A stretch of 64,000 bases of DNA from Amorphophallus konjac. Lineage: Eukaryota > Streptophyta > Magnoliopsida > Alismatales > Araceae. Where the stretch lies: contig CM040128.1 in the NCBI GenBank assembly GCA_022559845.1, positions 219,713,643 through 219,777,642 of the forward strand, given 5' to 3'. Positions 46,001-55,361 of this stretch are shown piece after piece. Both the position numbers and the translations under genes were made by a program. Every line of letters starts with the position of its first letter. Position 1 is the first letter of the stretch. Under the pieces are notes generated by a model. The model was not told the DNA's origin, did no database searches, and saw only the letters and a list, made by a program, of their open reading frames with translations.

Positions 46001-49000
46001 CTTGATGCTTAAGATAGCTATTTTGATTATTTTTCTTTTTTATTCCATGAAAGAAAATGTTTGCTGTGAACCTGAACAGAAGAATACAAATGCTGTGTTT
46101 GTTGGTGTGGTATTTGTATAATTACTACACTGAGCCAGTGGATGGCAGCTGTGGAAAGTAATCTTGGTCTAAATTCTGATACTATGCTGGGAACTAGGAG
46201 AAAGAACAGAATACTTTATCATGGGCTTCAAGGTCTTGTATAGGATATGTCTCTGAATCTTTTAGGTGCACATCACATGTTCTGATCCTTACTTAGCATT
46301 TTAGTTTGGTCACCTGTAGGCAAAGCTCTGTGTCGTCCACCCCCATTTTCCAGAGACACATCTACAGGGAAGAGGTGCATCGATGATCCCCAGACATCTG
46401 CTTTACTTAGTTTTACTGACCTGGCCCCAACTTAAATCATGCCATCCTCTTCATGACTATCTACTACACTGCCACAGGAATCCATCTTGAAAAGGGTCCC
46501 ATGTTCTTGAGTTGAAGAATCTGCCAATTTGCTTCCAGCTTAAAAGATTACATGCTCAAACACATTTTTCTAGAGAAAAGCAAGCAACTATAGAAGAGAC
46601 AAGAATGAGTTGATTTAATCCATATCCCGGTCCAGGACGGTGTGGTGGCTTATCCTTCATGCCACTCTATGGATGTTGTGGGGGGAGCGGAACAATCGGA
46701 TTTTCAGGAGGGAGTCTCGTGCCGATGACTCTCTTGTTTCTTTTGTTTGTGATAGAGTAAGGGAATGGACTGGACTCCTATTCTGCGTAATGTGAATTTT
46801 TTTATTTCTCTTTTTGGCTGTCTGGGGGGCTAGGTTGTTCCACAATTATACATTAGTGGTACTACCCACTTTCAAAAAAAATCCATATCCTGGTCCTTTT
46901 CTCTATTCAGGGAATCCTAGTCCACTACTGAGTTGGCCATCTCCATATGTTCCCTTCATTTGATTAGCAGGTGAAGCACACTAGTCTTCATGTTGAATAT
47001 GATTAGGGATAGGGAAAAAGTAAAGCAGGGGTAGTGACAACCTCTTTTTTTTTTGAAGTGGGTAGTACCACTAATTGTGTAAACTAGAAAGAAAGGGGAT
47101 ATACTAGTATAGTCAATGAGCTCCTAAAAAATCCTTTTACAAAATGTCACACCAAGATAGTGTGCTAGCCTCTAACCCCCCAGTAAAGCAAAAAGAGGGG
47201 AGTTGAGGGAATTCACATTACAAAGCAACTCCGCCCATTCCCTCACTCCGACACAAGTGAAAGATACAAGAGATTCTGAACTTTAGACTCCCTTCTAAAG
47301 ATCCTATTGTTCCGTTCGCCCCACAAAGATCAAAAGGTGGCATGCAGGATCAACCACCATACAACTCTATCTCCTCTAGGGGGCCACCTCCTGCCCCACG
47401 ACCTAATGAAGTGATGAACTTCTCTCTGGTGGTCGATTACACAATAGGTCCTTCTGGCAACCCCCTCCCACACCTTTTGTGTGTAGGTACAACCTACAAA
47501 TAGGAGGTCTAGGGTCTCCTCCTTCATACCATATAAGCAGCAAGTCAGCTGGATGTTTGGAAGGAACTGCATTAGTCTATCTCGAGTGGCTAGTCTCCCA
47601 TGAGAGATCCTCCAAATAAGAATCTTCACCTTCAAGGGGCTCCTTGGCTGCCAAATCTGTGGGGCGAGGCTATGTCGAGTCCCTCCATCAGAGATGAAGG
47701 AATAGGTTGATCGGACTGAGAAGGTCCCCTCCTTCCCTCACCTCTAAGTCCACTCGTTCTCTCTATCGGGCTGAGGAGCAAAATTGATGAGGAGGTGTAG
47801 GAGGTCCTACAACTGCTCCAATTTCTCAGACTTGAGGTTCCTCTTGAACACCGGAGCCCATATGTCACCAAACAATTGAGCATCAAAAGCCTAGTAGAAT
47901 AGCCCCTAAGGGGCAGTTGAAACAACAAGGAGCCATGGAAAAGAGGCCTCCATGGTGAAGTCCCCACATCGATGATCATTCCAGAAAAGCCACTGATCAT
48001 CTTTCCTTAGTCGGATACGGACGTTGGAAGAGAGAATGTCTCTACAAGTCAAGATGCCTCTCCAGATGGGAGAAATATGGTGCTGAGAAGATAGAACCAG
48101 ATCCCAGACCCAGTTCCTACCATAGTACCTCTATTTGACCACCTGCGGCCACAACCCCTGCTCACCTGCCCCCAACCTCCATAGTCACGTACACAACAGA
48201 GTTAGGTTGAAGTGCCTGATATTCTTAAGGCCTACATCTCCCTCTTCCTTGCTAGTAGCCACCCCGCCTCACCTAATGTCATGCCACCCCTTGCACCTAC
48301 CTCCACTCTCATGCCCAAAAAACCTCTCTTGAATTGCTTCCACCTTCCTCGCCACTCTCTTGGGAATCCTGAAAATAGATAGGAAATAAGTGGGAAGGCT
48401 ATCCAACATTGATTTGCATAGGCCCAGCATACCTCCATAGGATGATAGCCTCTCCTTACAACCTGCCAATCTAGTCTCATATCTCTTCACTAAAGGCTGT
48501 CAGTCTGTACAGTGAAGAGCACTTGGGGACAGTGAGAGGCCAAGATAGGAGATGGGGAAATGTCCTATCTTGCAACCCAAGAAACGGGCCGCCTTGTGAA
48601 GAGACTTATCATCTAGGTTCACCCCTACTTGGAGACTTTTGTCAAAGTTGACCTTGAGACCACTAACCTCCTCTAGTAGTATCAACAAAAGCTTGGCCAT
48701 ATGAAGCCGATGCTCATCCTCTGCAAGGAAAAGAATGGTGTCATCTGCAAATTGTAAATGGGACATTGATAGGGCCTCTCTCCTAACCTAGAAGCCCCTA
48801 ACCAAGCTTGCAACCTTCGCTCTTATCTATACCTTGCTCAAAATATGGGCCATTAGACCGAATAGGAGAGGGGGCATGGGGTCCCCCTGGTGAAGCCCCC
48901 TACTACTTTGGAAGAGAGTAGTCGGCTTCCCATTAATGAGGACAGCAAAAGAGGTTGAAGAAATATAAGCACGAACCCAACCTTTCCATCTCTCTCCAAA

Positions 49001-51206
49001 GCTCATCTGCTATAGAACATCGAGGAGGCATTGTCAATAGGCCCTGTCATAGGCCTTTTCAAAGTCCAGCTTCAAGACCATCACTTTCTTCCTCTAAGAC
49101 TTCATACCATAGAGGCACTCATGAGCTACCAAAAAATTATCTTGGATATGTCGGCCCCTGATGAAGGCACCTGGGCTCTATTGAGCAGCCTGTCCATCAC
49201 TCTCTCTAGTCGACCTGCTAACACTTTAGATATAATCTTGTAAGACCCATTCAAGAGGTTGATGGGCCTGAAGTCTCTAAACTCATGTGCTCTTTTTTTT
49301 AGGGATGAGGGCTAGGAGGGTTTTATTTGTCCCCTAAGTGAGCCATACCCTCAAGAAACTCTCTCACTGCTGTTAGAATGTCCCCCTTGATAATGTCCCT
49401 GCATTGCTGGAAGAAGGTCAATGGGAAACTATCTGGATCCGGAGCTTTATCACCTGCAAGAGAAAACATTGCCTGATAGACCTCCTCCTTTTAGAGGCTC
49501 TGAGAGATGGTTTCCCTCTCCTCAGGGAGGAGTCGGGGAAGGAGTCCTTTGCAATCGTCGGTCTAAACTGCACTTCCTCGATAAATAGTCTGGAGTAATA
49601 GTCTCTCGTCTGTCCCCTGATCTCATTAGTGGAGGAGTGGTGAGAAGGAGGGGTAGTGACAACCTTGCAGTGGCAAGAACTAAGCTGTGAGTAATGGGCT
49701 TGTAGTGACCTGTGATGATAGCTTCAACCACATCCTACCTGGAATCCAGTGAAATTTAGTGCACTTCCATGTTGGAAATTCCTAGACATCAGTAGATGGG
49801 ACCACTTTGATGTGGGGTAAACATCTTAAGGCATTGGAAGGCAATGAAAGTTGCAAATGCTTGTGAAATATACACAGGAGAAATGACCCTTGGTGTATGT
49901 CACAAGAGAATGGTAACACAATCACGGCATACTGATGGTGGCGACTTTCAAGAATTATTTCATCTGTGTTGTATATTCACCACTCACTAACGTAAATATG
50001 AAAGTTATTTGTACTTCCTTTAATAAATTTTGCTTCAGTTTACTTCATTTTGGAGCAATTATTTGATGCCTTCATCTTCTTCTCCCCCGGACAATATGTT
50101 CCATTTTTCTTCTGCAGTTTTCCAACTTGTTATGGTGTGAGTTACTATCCTCAGTTTCCATTAAGGTCCTGGAAGTGGCTTTTGTTTTTTGCCTTCTGCT
50201 GTTAGGGTTTTCCTAGTAATAACATTCCAGATTCCATTAATTATATTATCCTTTTTCACCTTTTTTTTTTAAAAATAAAATCTCATACTAAATATGTGCA
50301 TGCTGCAGCCTGCTTTCCTAGCATCCATAATATTGTCTGTGGATGGTATGGAGACCCCATCAAATAATGCTGAAGTTAAACACCAGGTTGTCATAGGTCC
50401 TGCAGATGGATCTTCAGACACAAGGGAAAGTCCACTAAATTCAATTATGCAATATATCAACAAATCCAAGAATCTTTTTGAGAGGTAACAATGAAATATA
50501 ATTCTGAGATAGTTTTTTTGAAAGATGTGGTCAACTTTGCCTATATCCTTATTTCTGCCTCACCTTTGTGTGTTATACGGCAAGGATGTTATTTCATGAT
50601 GACATTTGGCTAATAGTTTAATAATTCAGGTCTCCACGTTTGCTGCTTAGTATTCTTAGCCTTATAAAAGCATTGTGGAATGGAAATGCCCAGTACCTGC
50701 AGATCCTGGAGATATTCAGAGGTTCTGAATTTTTTTGGAAAAAAATGTCATCACCTATCACAGACATGGAGGATAAATGTGGTTCTCCAGCAGAAAGCGT
50801 CAATTATGACCAGATCTTGTGCTTAGCATACAGGTAACAATGCTTGTCCAATATTTGATAGTTTATGAAAGTTCTGGAACATCTTGTATATTTTTATGGG
50901 AAAAATGTTAACTTGGGTGAGATACCAATTTTACATAGGTACCAATGCGAAGCTGCAATTTTAGGGACCATTGCACAAGACATTTTGCTGCACAAAAAGG
51001 TCTTACATGATGAGATGACTGAGAAACAGATCACTGAACCTGATAATGGCTCGAAAGTCATATTCAGCACTAAAATGGCTAAAGTTCGGAAAAAAACTCA
51101 TTCTAAGGATATCTTGTCAAAATGGTGTGAGAGCTCTACCGTGGTATCTCGTATCAAGTCATACTCCACTAGCAGATGCCCTGAAGAAATCATCCATCGT
51201 GCAAAG
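42936..51206 (+). CDS. NUP205: NUP205 (nuclear pore scaffold protein), six internal exons
   Basis: Exons 42936-43046, 45428-45535, 45652-45762, 50309-50484, 50630-50833 and 50939-51206, all with AG/GT borders and matching phases. The translations follow plant NUP205 in order: VPVFVQSVLSSTSKPIPVI, AIQVAAARVLSMLCF, LLISVISLLTSAARFQPAFL, RLLLSILSLIKALWNGNAQY, YQCEAAILGTIAQDI, KDILSKWCESS and RIKSYSTSRCPEEI. NUP205 (Nup192/205 family) is an inner-ring scaffold of the nuclear pore. All six exons are open. Neither the N-terminal nor the C-terminal exons were found: upstream is LINE and LTR sequence, and downstream to 53320 no further exon is visible. It may be part of a gene with very long introns or a truncated duplicate. 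Introns 1 and 3 contain L1 insertions. Confidence 0.85.
43171..43830 (-). mobile_element. 5'-truncated L1 (copy B) in NUP205 intron
   Basis: Begins on the plus strand with a T-run (poly(A) tail of a minus-strand insertion) and GTACCACTGATATATAAAT, the inverse of the L1 3' end. Minus-strand coding: VLIWRISHWRLPTRDR, CCLCGVDVESMDHLFVGCSF and WWLILHATLWSLWRGEHN, a zf-RVT domain and tail, open for about 200 residues. The right border is approximate because no target duplication was found. Confidence 0.85.
43831..45427 (+). other. NUP205 intron, unique sequence
   Basis: Contains a direct repeat of about 60 bp (44049-44109 and 44247-44305, sharing CAATTGGCAATGAG and CTATAAGCCCAA), a short GT run near 45070 and no gene. 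Confidence 0.6.
45428..45535 (+). CDS. NUP205: NUP205 exon (b)
   Basis: 36 codons, AIQVAAARVLSMLCFMSGRM to VLDDMQ, phase 0. Acceptor TTTCAG, donor GTTTGG. Confidence 0.85.
45652..45762 (+). CDS. NUP205: NUP205 exon (c)
   Basis: 37 codons, LKDLRSSIYEMLNDEE to SAARFQ, phase 0. Acceptor TTGCAG, donor GTTTGT. The intron before it is only 116 bp. Confidence 0.85.
45763..46616 (+). other. NUP205 intron, unique sequence
   Basis: No ORF or recognised repeat; a T-rich stretch near 46020. It ends at the target duplication of the next L1. Confidence 0.6.
46617..46896 (+). mobile_element. very short L1 (copy C), plus strand
   Basis: Target duplication AATCCATATCCCGGTCC (46617-46633) and AATCCATATCCTGGTCC (46880-46896), one mismatch. 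The body 46634-46879 is the last 246 bp of the L1 with poly(A). Confidence 0.93.
47027..49665 (-). mobile_element. 5'-truncated L1 (copy D), minus strand
   Basis: The exact 17-bp target duplication AGGGGTAGTGACAACCT is at 47027-47043 and 49649-49665. The body 47044-49648 (2605 bp) ends with poly(T) on the plus strand. It has nearly the same 5' truncation point region as copy A (both begin upstream of RT). Confidence 0.94.
47330..49640 (-). pseudogene. L1 copy D ORF2: RT and zf-RVT
   Basis: Minus-strand motifs: the YYSRLFIEE stretch near 49600, the catalytic LQFADDTILFL near 48750-48720, KVNFDKSLQVGVNLDD, SYLGLSL near 48535, and the zf-RVT (ILIWRISHGRLATRDR, CCLYGMKEETLDLLFVGC) at 47630-47450. 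Many stops and frameshifts. Confidence 0.85.
49666..50308 (+). other. NUP205 intron, unique sequence
   Basis: No feature recognised; ends at the acceptor CTGCAG of exon (d). Confidence 0.6.
50309..50484 (+). CDS. NUP205: NUP205 exon (d)
   Basis: PAFLASIILSVDGMETPSNN to INKSKNLFER. It ends within the arginine codon, which the next exon completes. Confidence 0.85.
50630..50833 (+). CDS. NUP205: NUP205 exon (e)
   Basis: SPRLLLSILSLIKALWNGNA to YDQILCLAYR, split arginine codons at both ends. The ALWNGNAQY stretch corresponds to the well-kept ALWQGAAQY of plant NUP205. Confidence 0.88.
50939..51206 (+). CDS. NUP205: NUP205 exon (f)
   Basis: YQCEAAILGTIAQDILLHKK to EEIIHRAK; acceptor CATAG, donor GTTAAT (weak). 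Last exon found. Confidence 0.8.
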
Positions 51207-52255
51207 GTTAATAACAAATCCTTTTTCCTTTGATGTTTTACCAGCCAAGGTTTCAAGTAGGTTTTTTCTAGGCTCTACTGGTGATATCATTTCTTCTCAG
51301 TTGAAACATCCAAGCTCCTATGAATTTTCTGGAAATCTGGAGATCCTTTTAATGGGGATTATATGAAAACCACTCTAGAGTGGATATAGCTCATTATGTT
51401 TCAGTTTGTCCACATATATGCATGAAATCAAATTGATTATGATTCAGAATTTTACTGAGATCTTGGATGGGCAATGCCTTGAGCTCTCATGCATAACAAT
51501 TATGATATGCATAGGAGCTAGCAGGAATGTTAGAGGAGGAATGATTGAATTTCTTGAGGTCTTTAATATAGTTTTTTAGTGTCCTTTGGGCCATGATTGT
51601 ACATTTGGCCGGCTATCGAAGATACTCAATTTGCTCTATTGAGAAACATAGAATAAGAACACATATGATTGTGTTTCTCTCATAAATTCAATTCATATGT
51701 GGGTTGACACTCCTACATCTTAAATTGGCATACAAAGTTCCAGCTTCATTCATGCAACTTATGTTTGGCTAACATGTACACAGATTATTCAGTATCATTT
51801 TGGTGAATTCCTGACCGTTTCTATGATTTAAAATTAAAGAAGAGAGGGAGGGCGATGGAGAGGAGATTTGCCAGCAATGATTTAAGTGTCTCATGCTGTA
51901 GCTATACATTTTAGAAGTGAATTTATTCATATCCTCGTCATTCTTCTTTAAAGATGTGCTCCTACTCCTTATTTCTGCGCCTCCAAAAAAAATGTGAATT
52001 GTAAACCAGGTCAACCTCACTCCTATCCTTTTCGTGCTTCCAGACTATAGGTTAGTAATATGTGGTCTATTCATTCATGTTGTATGGAAAAAGCTTGAGA
52101 AGGATAAAAAGAGCAGATAGCCTTACAAATATTAAAAGATCAGTTGCAGTCATACACAGTGCATTTCCAACTGCTAAGCATTACATAAGTATATTCAGTT
52201 AGACAATCTGAGACATGTAGTGCCTGAGACATAGGGCTGTAAATTGATGCTTGAC
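51207..52255 (+). other. unassigned DNA after the last NUP205 exon
   Basis: AT-rich, no further NUP205 exon, ORF or repeat recognised. Confidence 0.5.
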
Positions 52256-52640
52256 TTCCAATTTATCGATCTGTTTTTGTTTTACATAAATGGATACAGA
52301 GCTCTGATGAGGAGCATCTGATAGCTTATTGGAAACAGAAAGCAGAACTCCAATATAGGAGACGGACACTAAAGTGATTGTTTCTGCATCCAATTTTCTG
52401 TTTTTGTTTCCAATAATACACGCACACACATACACACACACAGAGAGAGAGAGAGAGATGCTACAGTGTGACCTAACCTTTCCATGTGGCTTGGTCACAC
52501 AGCATATCACCATCAGATCTGCATCTAATGGTTCTAGATAAACAAAAAAAAAAAAACTCTGTACCGCAATACCTGTCCATGAAAATCACCTGAGAAGTCT
52601 CCCATCTCTCTCTCTCTCCTCAAGTGCTCCCTCTCTTTTG
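52256..52640 (-). repeat. interspersed repeat, inverted partner of 59330-59560
   Basis: Minus strand shares CCATTAGATGCAGATCTGA, AAGCCACATGGAAA and CACTGTAGCAT with the plus strand at 59398-59480, plus a CTCTCTC-rich end near 52600. (CA)n and (GA)n runs lie at 52420-52460. Superfamily unknown. 52641-53150 holds nothing recognised. Confidence 0.6.
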
Positions 52641-53149
52641 GTCTCTCCTTGCTGGAGCACACTCTCTCTCATGAATGCCACTCTCTGCTTCCTCTGAGTT
52701 ATACAAACTTCAATGTTCTTCTGAAGGAATCCAACCGAACAGCATCCTCCACCATCATCATCACCACTGTGGACTTTTATATTTCTTCCATCCCCTCACC
52801 GTAACCATCTCTGTTTCCATGTGTTGGGTCGGTGAAGCTGGGCATCCTCATCTTTAGATGATGGAGAGTTCATTTACTTGCCCCAACCTGAAGAATCCTA
52901 ATTCAAGCTCACACCTCAACATTGATGAAATGGATATGTGACCTCTTCATTCTAGTAGACATGGTGGCAGCTAAAAGTTGTCCACAACCAGTGCATAAAC
53001 CCGAAAAGAATTGCAGCTCTTTGATGGGAGCAGGAAACCCCCTGTTTGCTATGGGCACAATAGGCTGCCGCGATCCCCTGCCATCGTGCAAGTTTAAGTG
53101 TCGTAATAAAGTGGTTTTCACCACTCACATGTTAGGGAGCGGAGGAGGG

Positions 53150-53320
53150 GATCATGAAGAGAGAGAGAGAGAGTGCACACTAGGGGGAGAGTAAGAGAGC
53201 ATGGGAAGGAGGGGGGGAGAGAGAGAGAGTGCGAGAGCGCACTAGGGGGAGAGCAAGAGAGCACGGAGAGGAGGGGGAGAGACAGTGCGCACTGGGGGGA
53301 GAGTAAGAGAGCACGGGGAG
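53150..53320. repeat. GA-rich minisatellite at the hAT insertion site
   Basis: About three units of ~65 bp with GTGCGCACTAGGGGGAGAG and AAGAGAGCACGG. The last unit is cut by the hAT insertion; GGAGGGGGAGAGAGAGGG resumes at 59327. Confidence 0.8.
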
Positions 53321-53584
53321 CATAGATGGTAGTATCGGTCGAAACCGATACGTTTCGGCCAAAACGTATCAGTTTCGGCCCATACTGATACGAAATCGGA
53401 CCTGCTCATTGTAGCAGGTCCGAAACTTAAAAAAAACGTTTTTAATGGTTTAGGGTGAAACCGATACCGGTTTCGCTCGAAACTTACCTATTTCGGCCCG
53501 AAACCGGATGTGAACTCCCCTCTTAAGGGGAGGAGGCAGGGAGCTACTGCTGCAGGGTGAGGGAGAAGGGAGGGTTTGGCGCCG

Positions 53585-54545
53585 CTTACGGGTGGGTGGT
53601 GTGAGCACCCAGAGGGAGTGTGAGTCTCTCAGCCTACTAGAGTTGCTAGTGACTCTGCCGCCGCCGCCGCCGCTTTACGGGTGGGTGGTGTGAGCACCCG
53701 GAGGTAGTGTGAGCCTCTCAGCCAATTAGAGTTGCTAGTGACTTTAGTCCCACATTGGATTCCACAAAGAGTTAGACCGACTTATAAGAAAAGGAATCCC
53801 CTGCTTATGGGTGGGTGGTGTGAGCACCCGGAGGGAGTGTGAGTCTCTCAGCCAACTAGAGTTGCTAATGACTTTAGTCCCACATTGGATTCCACAAAGA
53901 GTTAGACCGGCTTATAAGAAAAGGAATCCCATGCCGCCGCCGCCACTTACGGGTGGGTGGTGTGAGCACCCAGAGGGAGTGTGAGTCTCAGCCAACTAGA
54001 GTTGCTAGTGACTTTAGTCTCACATTGGATTCCACAAAGAGTTAGACCGGCTTATAAGAAAAGGAATCCCCTAACGGGTGGGTGGTGTGAGCACCTAGAG
54101 GGAGTGTGGGTCTCTCAGCCAACTAGAGTTGCTAGGGACTTTAGTCCCACATTGGATTCCACAGAGTTAGACCGGCTTATAAGAAAAGGAATCTCCTACC
54201 TCAATGCCTAGGTTTTGTAGAAGGATAAATGATTCCTAACAAATGGTGTCTGAGCCCAACCTTTGTCGGTCTAATGTGGCGTATCAATACACCCTTTATC
54301 TGCTGCGCATGAACGGGCGTAACCTTGATCGGCACCTAGCCGACGAGGGCGTCGGCCTTGTAAAGGGAAGGTATTGTTACGGGTGGGTGGTGTGAGCACC
54401 CAGAGGGAGTGTGAGTCTCTCAGCCAACTAGAGTTGCTAGTGACTTTAGTCCCACATTAGATTCCACAAAGAGTTGGACCGGCTTATAAGAAAAGGAATC
54501 CCCTACCTCAATGCCTAGGTTTTGGGGAAGGATAAATGATTCCTA
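53585..54545. repeat. tandem repeats with snRNA-promoter-like motifs
   Basis: Six copies of a block starting ACGGGTGGGTGGTGTGAGC, of about 90-300 bp, five of them containing GTCCCACATTG followed 23-25 bp later by TATAAG. Starts at about 53588, 53677, 53806, 53949, 54074 and 54378. Confidence 0.88.
53747..54490 (+). promoter_or_regulatory. five USE plus TATA pairs
   Basis: USE-like elements at 53747, 53877, 54017, 54144 and 54449 (GTCCCACATTG or one base off) with TATAAG at 53783, 53913, 54053, 54178 and 54485. The plant snRNA upstream element is RTCCCACATCG; a gap of 23-26 bp to TATA is typical of RNA polymerase III snRNA genes. No snRNA body follows. Confidence 0.45.
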
Positions 54546-54724
54546 ACACGCCATCGCCGTTTCTTGGAGTTTGCGGCATATAGCCATGTTTTCTTGGCTC
54601 TCATTCCTAATAGATCTTGTAAGTTTTTATTTTTTTTGGTTGGTTTGATAGTTTTTTTTTGTTGTAGGTAAGGTTCTCTTAAATATATTAATTTTCATAA
54701 GTGAAATATGTTAAGACTCCAAAT

Positions 54725-55290
54725 TCCTTAATTAGCTATTTAAATTTAGGGCTTTTGTCTAATTAGGTTTAATTAGGGTCAATTGAAGCTTAATTAAGCT
54801 TCATTGAAGAATTTAAGGTGGGAGCATGCTACTAATTGTATTTAATGAAGGGTGATTAGGGTAAAACTGATAATTAAACCCTAATTAACTATTTAAATTT
54901 GGGGCTTTTGTCTAATTAGGTTTAGTTAAGGTCAATTGAAGTTCAATTAAGTTTCATTGAATAATTTAGGGCAGGAACATACTTCAATTAAGCTTCATTA
55001 AATAATTTAGGGCGGGAACATACTACTAATTGCATTTAATGAAGGGTGATTAGGGTAAAACTCTAAATTAAGTCCTAATTAACTATTTAAATTTGGGGCT
55101 TTTGTCTAATTAGGTTTAGTTAGGGTCAATTGAAGCTCAATTAAGCTTCATTGAATAATTTAGGGCAGGAACATACTGCTAATTGCATTTAATGAAGGGT
55201 GATTAGGGTAAAACTCTAAATTAAGCCCTAATTAGCTGTTTAAATTTGGGGCTTTTGTCTAATTATCTCAATTCAACATAATTTGAAGCT
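54725..55290. repeat. AT-rich tandem repeats
   Basis: Four copies of a ~150-190-bp unit (starts near 54731, 54886, 55076 and 55229) with TTTAAATTTGGGGCTTTTGT, CTAATTAGGTTTA and GAAGGGTGATTAGGGTAAAA. Confidence 0.88.
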
Positions 55291-55361
55291 CAATTATGCT
55301 TCATTGCATTTTTTTCATTGTACTTACAACTATTTGTTTTTTACCGTCTTAATGCAGCATC

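Noticed and set aside
53747..54490. Real U6 or other snRNA genes after the USE/TATA pairs
   Set aside because: Sequence after TATA has no snRNA similarity and reaches T4 within a few bases of the expected start.
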